A stretch of 64,000 nt of DNA from Arthrobacter sp. Y81 (GTDB lineage Bacteria > Actinomycetota > Actinomycetes > Actinomycetales > Micrococcaceae). The stretch lies in NCBI RefSeq assembly GCF_002929335.1, contig NZ_PJIL01000002.1, positions 1-64,000 on the forward strand, in the 5' to 3' direction. Below are positions 41,111 through 49,238 of the stretch, piece after piece. Positions within the stretch are counted from its first letter, which is position 1. Each line of letters begins with the position of its first letter. A program made the position numbers and the translations under genes. The notes beneath the pieces are model-generated. The model ran no database searches. It had not been told where the DNA came from and worked only from the letters and a program-made list of their open reading frames with translations.

Positions 41111-41509
41111 ATGAGCACTTCAGACAGTAATTCACACGTTTTCGAGCCCTCCACCGGCCAGGGAGGCGGCCAGGAACAGGTGTCGCAGCAGATCCGCGAT
41201 ATCTCCGAAGTTCCCGCCATCGAGGTCATCACCACCGCCGCTGTGCACCTCATGAGCGCCTCGGCCGTCAAGCTCGGGCTCGCCGCCGAGGAGAACGCAG
41301 AAGAGCTTAAAGACCTGGATGAGGCCCGCAAGCTGATCACGGCGCTGGCCGGACTCGTTACCGCTGCCGCCCCGGAGATCGGTTCCCAGCACGCCGGTCC
41401 GTTGCGCGACGGACTCCGTTCCCTGCAGCTTGCGTTCCGGGAGGAGTCGATTATTCCGGACGCCCCGGGCAAGGGGCCGGGCGAAAAGTACACCGGGCCG
41501 GTCAACTAG
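41111..41509 (+). CDS. DUF1844 domain protein
   Basis: A 132-residue acidic protein. The central segment VPAIEVITTAAVHLMSASAVKLGL, then DLDEARKLITALAGLV, is the DUF1844 pattern conserved beside infC in actinobacteria. Function unknown. It has no signal peptide or membrane segment. Divergent from infC and followed by a strong terminator. Confidence 0.85.
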   Translation: MSTSDSNSHVFEPSTGQGGGQEQVSQQIRDISEVPAIEVITTAAVHLMSASAVKLGLAAEENAEELKDLDEARKLITALAGLVTAAAPEIGSQHAGPLRDGLRSLQLAFREESIIPDAPGKGPGEKYTGPVN

Positions 41510-41524
41510 GCGATCCACAGAACG

Positions 41525-41562
41525 CGACGGCGGGCGGACCAACGAAGGTCCGCCCGCCGTCG
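41525..41562. terminator. Strong bidirectional terminator
   Basis: A perfect 16-bp stem (41525-41540 with 41547-41562), loop AACGAA, followed by TTGTTTC on the plus strand. It separates the DUF1844 gene from the converging MFS gene. Confidence 0.85.
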
Positions 41563-41589
41563 TTGTTTCAGGCCGGTTCCGGTCAGCCG

Positions 41590-42888
41590 TCAGGCGGCCA
41601 TCCGGCGGCGGCGCAGGTGCTGCAGCACCAGGCCCAGGAGGCAGAGGACGACGCCGGCGGTACCCACCGAGACAAACCCGGCGGAGGGCCCGATGCCGTC
41701 GATGAACACGCCTGCCAGCGGAGCACCCAGTGCAACTCCGGCAGTGAGCGCGGACCCGTACCACCCCATGGCCTCGCCGCGGCGGCTCTCCTCCACGAGG
41801 TCGGCCACCTTTTCCGAGGCGGAGGACAGGACTGGTGCGCACAGCAGCCCCGGAAGCAGCGATAGAAGGCACAGCGTCAGGGTGTCCTGGGCGAAGCCCA
41901 TCGGGATGGTCAGGGCAGCCATTCCGAGCAGCAGGAGAATCGGCGAAACGGGCCGGTGCATGGCGCCATAGAGCACCCCTCCAACCACGGAGGCCGCACA
42001 CCAGAAGATAAACACCAGGCCGATCTCCGCCTGATGCCCGCCGGTCTCCAACGCAGCAACAATGCCCACGTCCGTGCCGCTGAGCACCATCCCGGCCCCG
42101 GCCGCCACGGCAAAGACCGCGGCCACCACTGCGGTGAACCAGGCAAAGTTGTGGGCCACCTTGTCCCGCAGCCCCGAACGCCGAAGCCCACCGGCCGCCA
42201 TCGGCGCGAGTTCCGCCGCGGCTTCCTGCAGATGCGCCGGAGCCGCTGCGACCACGGCCACTTCGGCGCCTTCCTGCTGGTCCGCTTCGTAGTCAGCATC
42301 CGCCGCCGCACTGCGGGTGGGAGGGTTGAACCACATCAGGAAGAGTCCGGCCACTGACGTGGACACGCCAACCACCGTCAGCCCGATGACCGAATGGCCG
42401 GTGGTGGCCACAATCGCGCCGGCGGCGGGGCCGATCATAAAGACCAGCTCGGTGGTGATTGCGTCCAAGGCGAATGCCGTCCGCCGCTGATCGCCGCCAA
42501 CCAGGACGCCAAGGGACTGGCGTACCACGCTGAAGATGGGCAGCGTGAGGAGTCCCCCGACGAACACCAATGCCAGCAGCCATTCGTACGGCACATGCGG
42601 CACCACCGACCAGATGACGGCTTCGGAGATCACCGAAGGAATCAGGGCCCTCCGAAGGCCGACTGTGTCAACCCGGCGTCCGCGCCACGGCGCGCCCACG
42701 GCGATGCCGATGGTCATGACGGCTGCCGCTGCGCCGGCGGCGGCATATCCCTCACCCAGGGTGAGGACGATGTGCAATGTCAGCAGCACGCCCGCCGCGG
42801 AGTGCGGTATGCGGGCTATCATTCCCACAATCAATAGCCGTCGCACAGGCTTGATCGCCAGGAGCTCTTTGTAGAGAGCGAAATTCAC
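41590..42888 (-). CDS. MFS transporter
   Basis: A 432-residue 12-helix transporter. It begins with a cytoplasmic tail and helix 1 (VRRLLIVGMIARIPHSAAGVLLTLHIVL); the central loop near residues 200-230 is long and acidic (PTRSAAADADYEADQQEGAE). The subgroup is often annotated as a putative drug exporter, but nothing here fixes a substrate. It ends 21 bases after the bidirectional terminator. Confidence 0.82.
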   Translation of the reverse strand: MNFALYKELLAIKPVRRLLIVGMIARIPHSAAGVLLTLHIVLTLGEGYAAAGAAAAVMTIGIAVGAPWRGRRVDTVGLRRALIPSVISEAVIWSVVPHVPYEWLLALVFVGGLLTLPIFSVVRQSLGVLVGGDQRRTAFALDAITTELVFMIGPAAGAIVATTGHSVIGLTVVGVSTSVAGLFLMWFNPPTRSAAADADYEADQQEGAEVAVVAAAPAHLQEAAAELAPMAAGGLRRSGLRDKVAHNFAWFTAVVAAVFAVAAGAGMVLSGTDVGIVAALETGGHQAEIGLVFIFWCAASVVGGVLYGAMHRPVSPILLLLGMAALTIPMGFAQDTLTLCLLSLLPGLLCAPVLSSASEKVADLVEESRRGEAMGWYGSALTAGVALGAPLAGVFIDGIGPSAGFVSVGTAGVVLCLLGLVLQHLRRRRMAA

Positions 42889-42946
42889 GGGTTACGTCCT
42901 TCATCCTGCCGGCGGCAAGTCCGGGACGTGTCCCCCTTACCGCCAG

Positions 42947-43930
42947 CTACTCTGCTGCGCGCTGCAACTTTACCTCGATCGAGTCAACGCGCTCGGCGAA
43001 CACCGCATTCCGGGACCAGTCGGAGTTCAGTCCCGCCACTATTGACTGGACACCGGCAGCGTCGAGTCCGTCTTCCAGATACAGCACCACCCTGAGTTCA
43101 GGCCCCGGGCCGCCGCCGGGGACGACGGCCCCGCCTGCTGTGGCCGAGGCAACGCCGCCGCCCGGTTCAAGTTCGACACGCCTTACCGGCGGATAGCCCG
43201 CCGTAGCCTCGCCCATGGCAAGAGCCAGCTCGGGATCCGCATAGGACGGCAGCCACTCGCGCTGCTGGGCGAGGGCCCAGACGGCCGGCCGGCGGACGAC
43301 GAACGTGTACTCCGAGCCGGGGTCCAGGACCAGGAGTTCCGCACCTTCGGCCACGGCGGACAGCGCCGCCCGCGGGGCATAGACTGCCACCGGCCGGGCT
43401 TCCGGGTGCCACGATGCCAACGCCGCCGCCGACGTGAACACCGGCATCGCCGTCCGGCCATCCGGTGCCTTGAGCGTCACGAGCGCCATGTCCGCCTGCT
43501 TGTCACCATGCAGGGTCTCACCGTGCGGGCTGTCACTGTGCGGCGTAGCCGCGGCTTCGCCTTCCTCGGCAAGCTGGGCAACGATGGGAACGAAGACCCG
43601 GGCCGCGGCCAACGATGCGACCACGGCGGCTTCGTCGCCTGCCGCCGAGCGAAGAGCCGCAACCGCGGCGAGGTACCCGGCGTCGGCCGTACCGTCGTCG
43701 TCCTCGAAGTTGTGGATCTTACCGTCTTCACCGGCGAGGCTGCGGCCTGCCCAGGGCTGCCCGGCGGAGTCCGTGGCGCCGCCGGAACCTGCAAGCGCAG
43801 CGGCGATGTGGCCCGGAAGCTCGCGGGATGCCCGCGGCGCAGCCTTCGACGGGCCGCCGGCAAGGTCCCCGGTCGGAGACTCCTGGCCGGCCGGGCTGCC
43901 GCCGGCAGGCGATGAGGGTCGCTGGTCCAT
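42947..43930 (-). CDS. SseB family protein
   Basis: A 327-residue protein with a low-complexity N-terminal 80 residues (Pro/Gly/Ala-rich) and an SseB-like core: RVFVPIVAQ, VTLKAPDGRTAMPVFTSAAALASW, then LVLDPGSEYTFVVRRPAVWALAQ. A C-terminal SseB-like domain covers LRVVLYLEDGLDAAGVQSIV. Function unknown in actinobacteria. It starts 13 bases after the priA stop and is probably cotranscribed with the his genes. Confidence 0.78.
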   Translation of the reverse strand: MDQRPSSPAGGSPAGQESPTGDLAGGPSKAAPRASRELPGHIAAALAGSGGATDSAGQPWAGRSLAGEDGKIHNFEDDDGTADAGYLAAVAALRSAAGDEAAVVASLAAARVFVPIVAQLAEEGEAAATPHSDSPHGETLHGDKQADMALVTLKAPDGRTAMPVFTSAAALASWHPEARPVAVYAPRAALSAVAEGAELLVLDPGSEYTFVVRRPAVWALAQQREWLPSYADPELALAMGEATAGYPPVRRVELEPGGGVASATAGGAVVPGGGPGPELRVVLYLEDGLDAAGVQSIVAGLNSDWSRNAVFAERVDSIEVKLQRAAE

Positions 43931-43943
43931 GGTGGCTGCGGGC

Positions 43944-44690
43944 CTAGCGGCGGCCTGCTACGTCCAGCGCTTCCGGCAGCGTAAATGCCCCGGCGTACAG
44001 CGCCTTGCCCACGATGGCGCCTTCGACGCCCAGCGGGACGAGGGACCGCAGGACCTTGAGGTCATCAAGGCTGGAGATGCCGCCGGAGGCCACGACCGGT
44101 TTGCCGGTCTTCTCCACCATCTGGCGGAGCAGTTCAACGTTGGGGCCCTGAAGGGTGCCGTCCTTGGTGACGTCGGTGACCACGTAGCGTGCGCACCCGG
44201 CTTCTTCGAGCCGAGCCAGCACGTCCCACAGGTCGCCGCCTTCCTTGGTCCAGCCGCGGCCCGCCAGGGTGGTCCCGCGCACGTCGAGTCCGACGGCGAT
44301 CCTGTCGCCAAAGCGGGCGATGGCGCGCGCTGTCCACTCCGGGTTTTCCAGGGCGGCAGTACCCAGGTTCACCCGGGCAACGCCCAGGTCCAGGGCCTTC
44401 TCCAGCGACTCGTCATCGCGCAGGCCACCGGACAGCTCCACCTTGATGTCCAGCCGGCCCACGACTTCGCGGAGCAGGTCGGCGTTCGAGCCGCGGCCAA
44501 AGGCTGCGTCCAGGTCCACCAGATGCACCCACTCGGCGCCCTGTTCCTGCCAGTTCAGCGCAGCTTCCAGCGGGGTGCCGTAGCTCGTTTCGCTGCCGGC
44601 CTCGCCCTGGACCAGGCGGACCGCCTGGCCGTTCACGACGTCGACGGCGGGCAGCAGTTCGAGTACGGGCAGCGGCGTTTCGGTGGTCAT
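43944..44690 (-). CDS. priA: Phosphoribosyl isomerase A (HisA, possibly HisA/TrpF)
   Basis: A 248-residue TIM barrel isomerising ProFAR to PRFAR in histidine synthesis. The first catalytic Asp is in [15 protein letters not shown] and the second in [14 protein letters not shown]. In many actinobacteria without trpF the same enzyme (PriA) also serves tryptophan synthesis; no trpF is visible here, but the window is too small to test this. Confidence 0.9.
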   Translation of the reverse strand: MTTETPLPVLELLPAVDVVNGQAVRLVQGEAGSETSYGTPLEAALNWQEQGAEWVHLVDLDAAFGRGSNADLLREVVGRLDIKVELSGGLRDDESLEKALDLGVARVNLGTAALENPEWTARAIARFGDRIAVGLDVRGTTLAGRGWTKEGGDLWDVLARLEEAGCARYVVTDVTKDGTLQGPNVELLRQMVEKTGKPVVASGGISSLDDLKVLRSLVPLGVEGAIVGKALYAGAFTLPEALDVAGRR

Positions 44691-44744
44691 CTTCGGGTCC
44701 TCAGGTTGTAGTGAAGCTGCGTTTGTGGAGCGGTGCAGGCCGTG

Positions 44745-44903
44745 CTAGTTCGCCTGCAGGGTAAGCAGGTAGGCGGCCAGCAGCGCCATTCCGGCCAGTA
44801 CGTAGAAAACGATCTGGGTCCAGAGCGGCTTGTGCTGCTGCCGGAAGGACAGAGCTCCGCCAACCAGGAGGCCGGCGAGGCCCATCAGGACAATCGACCA
44901 CAT
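44745..44903 (-). CDS. Small membrane protein between hisH and priA
   Basis: A 52-residue reading frame, MWSIVLMGLAGLLVGGALSF at its start and IVFYVLAGMALLAAYLLTL near its end. It has two hydrophobic helices joined by a charged RQQHKPLW turn. The ATG at 44903 lies directly against the hisH stop (44906-44904), and the frame has typical high-GC third positions. The same position between hisH and hisA is occupied by a small hydrophobic protein in related actinobacteria, to my recollection. Function unknown. Confidence 0.75.
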   Translation of the reverse strand: MWSIVLMGLAGLLVGGALSFRQQHKPLWTQIVFYVLAGMALLAAYLLTLQAN

Positions 44904-45677
44904 CTAGGCGGCCGGTCCGGTTGCCGCAGTGGCTGTGGGCGTGGCTGTCTGCGCAGCGTGGCCATGGCCGCGGCGCAGGCCGTTGACCCAGTTGCGGAGC
45001 AGCCGGGCACCGGCGTCGCCGGATTTTTCGGGGTGGAACTGGGTGGCGCACAACGGTCCGTTTTCCACAGCGGCGACGAACGGTGCGCCGTGCTCGGACC
45101 AGGTGACGAGCGGCGCCGCCATGCGGGGCTGGATGACATCGAAGTCCCAGTGCTGCACGCCGTAGGAGTGCACGAAATAGAAGCGCTCGTTTTCGACGCC
45201 GTCGAACAGTTTGGAGCCTTCCGGCACCGTGACCGTGTTCCAGCCCATGTGGGGAACCACTTCGGCAGGCAGCAGTTCCACCTTTCCGGGCCACTCCCCC
45301 ATGCCTTCAGCTTCGGTGCCGTGCTCCACTCCGGCTTCGAACAGCACCTGGAGGCCCACGCAGATGCCAAGGACCGGGCGGCCGCCGGCTACGCGCCGGC
45401 CGATCATCCGGATGGCGTCCACGGCCTTCAGTTCGCGCATGACCGTCTCGAAGGCTCCGACGCCGGGGACCAGCAGTCCGTCAGCATTCAGGACATCCTC
45501 CGGTTTGGCACTGAGGATGACCTCGGCACCTGCACGCTCAAGGGCACGGACCGCCGAGCGGACGTTGCCGGAACCGTAATCCAGCACGGTGACGGTGGGT
45601 TTTCCTTCCGGAGACGCAGGCTTCGCGCTCCCCGCAGGATCCAGGATGGCCCCGTCCTGGAGGACCGGGCCGGTCAC
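44904..45677 (-). CDS. hisH: Imidazole glycerol phosphate synthase glutaminase subunit
   Basis: The class I glutamine amidotransferase that feeds ammonia to HisF. The catalytic Cys is in [11 protein letters not shown], and His/Glu lie in TQFHPEKSG. It starts at GTG 45677, overlapping the hisB stop (GTGA). At 257 residues it has about 25 extra N-terminal residues before [13 protein letters not shown] and an Ala/Thr-rich C-terminal tail, so a later start is possible. Confidence 0.94.
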   Translation of the reverse strand: MTGPVLQDGAILDPAGSAKPASPEGKPTVTVLDYGSGNVRSAVRALERAGAEVILSAKPEDVLNADGLLVPGVGAFETVMRELKAVDAIRMIGRRVAGGRPVLGICVGLQVLFEAGVEHGTEAEGMGEWPGKVELLPAEVVPHMGWNTVTVPEGSKLFDGVENERFYFVHSYGVQHWDFDVIQPRMAAPLVTWSEHGAPFVAAVENGPLCATQFHPEKSGDAGARLLRNWVNGLRRGHGHAAQTATPTATAATGPAA

Positions 45678-46300
45678 AGCGCACCCTTGGTGGAGGGGAT
45701 GCCTTCAACGCGGGGATCCGGCTCCACGGCCGCCCGCAGCGCACGGGCGAAGGCCTTGAACTGGGCCTCGACGATGTGGTGCGGGTCCCGGCCGGCGATG
45801 ACGTTCATGTGCAGGCAGATGCCGGCGTGCAGGGTGATGGCCTCGAAGACGTGGCGGGTCAGGGAACCCGTGAAGTGTCCGCCGATCAGGTGGTATTCCT
45901 GGCCTGCGGGCTCGCCGCCGTGCACGAGGTAGGGTCGCCCGGAGACGTCAACCACGGCGTGGGCCAGGGCTTCGTCGAGGGGAACCGTGGCTTCGCCGAA
46001 CCGGCGGATCCCGGCCTTGTTGCCCAGGGCGGTGCGGAGTACCTCGCCAAACGTGATGGCGACGTCCTCCACCGTGTGGTGGACGTCGATGTGGATGTCA
46101 CCGGTCGCCTTGACGGTCATGTCGATGAGCGAGTGCTTGCACAGGGCAGTCAGCATGTGGTCGTAGAACGGAACCGAGGTGCTGATGTCTGAGACGCCCG
46201 TGCCGTCAAGGTTGATCTCGACCAGCACGGACGATTCGCTCGTGGCACGCTCCATGCGTGCGGTCCGGGCCTCGGCAGCAATGGATCCGGTGGTGCTCAT
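45674..46300 (-). CDS. hisB: Imidazoleglycerol-phosphate dehydratase
   Basis: Mn-dependent dehydratase, 208 residues. Signature histidine clusters are [15 protein letters not shown] and [15 protein letters not shown], with [25 protein letters not shown] closing the fold. There is no phosphatase domain, as usual in actinobacteria. Overlaps hisH by four bases. Confidence 0.96.
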   Translation of the reverse strand: MSTTGSIAAEARTARMERATSESSVLVEINLDGTGVSDISTSVPFYDHMLTALCKHSLIDMTVKATGDIHIDVHHTVEDVAITFGEVLRTALGNKAGIRRFGEATVPLDEALAHAVVDVSGRPYLVHGGEPAGQEYHLIGGHFTGSLTRHVFEAITLHAGICLHMNVIAGRDPHHIVEAQFKAFARALRAAVEPDPRVEGIPSTKGAL

Positions 46301-46389
46301 GTGTTGTGTCCTTTAGATGAAGGAGAAGTGTTGTCTGGGTGCCGGCTTGTGAGAACCGGGAGCGCTGGTGACGTGGGACTGATTCCAGT

Positions 46390-47508
46390 TTAGGCCGGGA
46401 CGCTGGGCTGCCCGGTCAGGATCAGTTCGAGGGCTTCCAGGAACGCTGTGGTTTCCGTCTCAGTTCCGGCCGTGACGCGCAGGTGGCCGGGGATCCCCAC
46501 ATCCCGGATCAGGACCCCGGCGTCCAGCAGTCCCTGCCAGACCTCGTGCGGGTTTTCCAGCCCGCCGAAGAAGACGTAGTTGGAATCGGACGCGGCGGGC
46601 TTAAGGCCCATTCGCGTCAGCTCCGTGACGATCCGGTCGCGCTGCAGTTTGATGTCCTCGACGTCGGCCATGAGGGCTTCGCGGTGGGTCAGTGCGGCCA
46701 GGGCCGTGGCCTGGGTGATGGCGGACAGGTGGTACGGCAGCCGCACCAGGCGCAGGGCGTCAGTAACTTCGGGGGCGGCGGCCATGTAGCCGAGCCGTGC
46801 TCCGGCGAGGGCAAAGGCCTTGCTCATGGTGCGGGACACGATCAGGCGCTCACGGCCGGGAAGGAGCGCCAGCGCGCTGGGCGTGCCGTCGTGGGCGAAC
46901 TCGTGGTACGCCTCATCAACGATCACAACCGTCTGGCTGGCCTCCCCGGCGGCGTAGACGGCCTCGACCACATCCAGTCCCAGGCCGGTGCCGGTGGGAT
47001 TGTTGGGCGAGCACAGGAAGACGATGTTGGGCTGAAGCTCCCTGACCTGCCGGGCTGCCGATTCGGCGCTGAGGCCGTAGTCGTCGGCCCGCTGGCCGAC
47101 AATGTATTCCGTGTCCGTTCCGCTCGCCAGGAGCGGGTACATGGAGTACGTGGGCGGGAACCCAAGGGCTGTGCGGCCCGGCCCGCCGAAGGCCTGCAGA
47201 ATCTGCTGAAGCACTTCGTTGGACCCGTTGGCGGCCCAGATGTTCTCCGCTCCAAGGCCGTGCCCGAGGTACTCTGCAAGGCGCTCACGTAGTTCGGTGA
47301 ACTCACGGTCCGGGTACCGGTTCAGTCCCGCAGCAGCTGCCGTCACGGCCTCGGAAATGGCCGCGAGGACATCCGCCGGAACCCCATGGGTGTTCTCGTT
47401 GACGTTGAGCAGGATGGGAACGTCCAGCTGCGGCGCTCCATACGGGGTGAGGCCCCGCAAGTTGGTCCGGAGGGGAAGTCGGTTCAGTCGCTCTAGCTGG
47501 TCAGTCAC
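46390..47508 (-). CDS. hisC: Histidinol-phosphate aminotransferase
   Basis: PLP aminotransferase, 372 residues. LNVNENTHGVP is the typical N-terminal motif, VIVDEAYHEFAHDG holds the PLP Asp/Tyr, and SRTMSKAFALAGARLGYM holds the Schiff-base Lys. It is 89 bases upstream of hisB on the same strand and is the first his gene in the window; hisD is not present here. Confidence 0.93.
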   Translation of the reverse strand: MTDQLERLNRLPLRTNLRGLTPYGAPQLDVPILLNVNENTHGVPADVLAAISEAVTAAAAGLNRYPDREFTELRERLAEYLGHGLGAENIWAANGSNEVLQQILQAFGGPGRTALGFPPTYSMYPLLASGTDTEYIVGQRADDYGLSAESAARQVRELQPNIVFLCSPNNPTGTGLGLDVVEAVYAAGEASQTVVIVDEAYHEFAHDGTPSALALLPGRERLIVSRTMSKAFALAGARLGYMAAAPEVTDALRLVRLPYHLSAITQATALAALTHREALMADVEDIKLQRDRIVTELTRMGLKPAASDSNYVFFGGLENPHEVWQGLLDAGVLIRDVGIPGHLRVTAGTETETTAFLEALELILTGQPSVPA

Positions 47509-47650
47509 TTCAACAGTTTAAGTGAGGGTGGCCGGGCCACTGAAACTGTGACGCCTGCCGGCCTGCGCTGGCAGGCCCGGACCGGATTCTGCAGCATGGC
47601 GGCGGGCGGGCCCGGCAGGTCCCGGCCACGGAGGCGTCCGGGCCGCTGTT

Positions 47651-48103
47651 CTACTTCGACGGGACGAAGATCTGCTGGCCCGGCATGACCTTGCCGCCGT
47701 CAAGGTTGTTGAGCTGGACGATGTCCGCCACCACGTCGCGGGGATCGCGCTCCGGCGCCACGGTCCCGGCAATTCCCCAGAGGGACTCCCCCGGCTGAAC
47801 CGTGACAGACACTGTTGGAGTCAGCGACAGCTCGGACACGGAATCCGCGGCCTTGGCCGGGGAGTTCAGGAAGCCGGCCAGTGAAATGAGCACCACAGAC
47901 AGCAGAATCAGCGGGAGGCCCACCAGGACGATGCGGCCCCGGCGGGTCAGGCGGAGCGGCGGCTGCGCGGACCTGGCCTTCCCTGAAGGACCGTCCTCCC
48001 AGTTGAAGCCCTGCATTCCCGAGCCGCGGTCTACCCGGCTGGTGGAATGCTGCTCTTTCGAACGCTGATGACCCGAACCCTGAATAGCGCGTGTTGCTGA
48101 CAT
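47651..48103 (-). CDS. LysM-domain membrane protein, probable SOS cell-division suppressor (DivS/ChiZ/YneA-like)
   Basis: A 150-residue protein: basic N-terminal cytoplasmic part, a single transmembrane helix (IVLVGLPLILLSVVLISLAGFL, about 69-90), then an extracellular LysM domain (SVTVQPGESLWGIAGTV...NNLDGGKVMPGQQIFVPS). ATG 48103 follows AGGAGG; the upstream in-frame ATG at 48199 lacks one. In Corynebacterium (DivS) and Mycobacterium (Rv2719c) an SOS-induced LysM protein lies divergent from lexA in just this way and delays division after DNA damage. Confidence 0.78.
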   Translation of the reverse strand: MSATRAIQGSGHQRSKEQHSTSRVDRGSGMQGFNWEDGPSGKARSAQPPLRLTRRGRIVLVGLPLILLSVVLISLAGFLNSPAKAADSVSELSLTPTVSVTVQPGESLWGIAGTVAPERDPRDVVADIVQLNNLDGGKVMPGQQIFVPSK

Positions 48104-48221
48104 GAACTGAGCCCTCCTGGACCTGACTGTGCCGCCCGGCATGTTCCCAAAGATGCCATCCACCCGTCCCGGCCTTCGAACATCGAACTCTTCGAACATA
48201 GAACCGAATGGGGCTTGCGAC

Positions 48222-48237
48222 TAGAACACATATTCGA
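48222..48237 (-). promoter_or_regulatory. LexA box, LysM-gene side
   Basis: TAGAACACATATTCGA matches TCGAAC-N4-GTTCGA with two mismatches. It lies in the 317-base gene-free region 48104-48420 between the divergent LysM and lexA genes. Further TCGAAC half-sites (48176-48196) lie nearer the LysM gene. Confidence 0.65.
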
Positions 48238-48288
48238 ACTTTGCTGGTTCTGTTCTAGCACTTATTAACGAACATTGTCGAGACTCAC

Positions 48289-48304
48289 TAGAACAAATGT
48301 TTGA
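48289..48304 (+). promoter_or_regulatory. LexA box, lexA side
   Basis: TAGAACAAATGTTTGA matches the LexA consensus with two mismatches and lies 117 bases before the lexA start. With the box at 48222 it gives each divergent gene its own operator and lets lexA regulate itself. Confidence 0.7.
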
Positions 48305-48420
48305 AAAACGTGTGCGGCTGACCTACGTTTGAGCTACAGAACAACCACTTCTGCAGTTGATCAGCAGGGTCTGACATTTTCAGGCCGGAAGTTCCCGGCA
48401 GCTGCAGCCACGGAGGCCGG

Positions 48421-49194
48421 GTGGAACGAAAGGCGTTGGCGAACATGGCAGCACAAGCCACCGGCGGCAGGGCTACGCAGCGGAGCCAGCAGTCACCAGC
48501 GAAGCCCAAGGGCCTCACGGTGCGGCAGAAGAAGATTCTGGAAACCATCCAGCGGTCCGTCAACGACAACGGCTATCCGCCGTCCATGCGTGAAATCGGC
48601 GACACCGTGGGCCTGGCCAGCCTCTCCAGCGTCACGCACCAGCTCTCACAGCTCGAGAAGCTGGGCTACCTCCGGCGCGACCCCAAGCGTCCGCGCGCCA
48701 TGGAAGTGCTCATGCCGCTGACCCTGGACGAGGGAACCGCCAAGATCTCCGGCGTGGAGAAGCCTGCCCGGCTGCGCACCATTGGCGGCTTGTCCGTTTC
48801 CGAACTGGCGACGGCAACGGATACGGCAATGGTCCCCCTGGTGGGCAGGATTGCGGCAGGCGGCCCCATCCTGGCAGACCAGATGGTCGAGGACGTCATG
48901 CCCCTGCCGCGGCAGCTCGTCGGCCACGGCGAGCTTTTTATGCTGAAGGTTTCCGGCGACTCCATGATCGACGCGGCAATCTGCGACGGCGACTGGGTGG
49001 TGGTCCGCCGGCAGAGTGATGCCGTCAACGGCGACATTGTGGCCGCCCTGCTCGATGATGAAGCCACCGTCAAGACATTCCGCCAGCGCGACGGACACAC
49101 CTGGCTGCTCCCGCAGAACACGCAATACGAGCCCATCCTCGGCGATCACGCCAACATCATGGGCAAGGTCGTTTCGGTTCTCCGCTCGCTGTAG
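48421..49194 (+). CDS. lexA: LexA SOS repressor
   Basis: N-terminal winged helix ([40 protein letters not shown]) and C-terminal self-cleavage domain. The cleavage site is the Ala-Gly in [12 protein letters not shown], the catalytic Ser is in [11 protein letters not shown], and the Lys in [12 protein letters not shown] 48421 has GGAGG four bases before it and gives 257 residues; ATG 48445 (MAAQATGG) is an alternative without a ribosome site. Activated RecA triggers its autocleavage. Confidence 0.95.
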   Translation: MERKALANMAAQATGGRATQRSQQSPAKPKGLTVRQKKILETIQRSVNDNGYPPSMREIGDTVGLASLSSVTHQLSQLEKLGYLRRDPKRPRAMEVLMPLTLDEGTAKISGVEKPARLRTIGGLSVSELATATDTAMVPLVGRIAAGGPILADQMVEDVMPLPRQLVGHGELFMLKVSGDSMIDAAICDGDWVVVRRQSDAVNGDIVAALLDDEATVKTFRQRDGHTWLLPQNTQYEPILGDHANIMGKVVSVLRSL

Positions 49195-49202
49195 CCGCCG
49201 AT

Positions 49203-49238
49203 CCCCCGCGTCAGCCGGCAGCCCGGCCTACGCGGGGG
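49203..49238. terminator. Hairpin at the lexA/dinG junction
   Basis: A 9-bp stem (CCCCCGCGT, 49203-49211, with 49230-49238) with a long loop. The right arm overlaps the last codons of dinG. There is no strong T run, so it is a weak candidate terminator for lexA. Confidence 0.4.
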
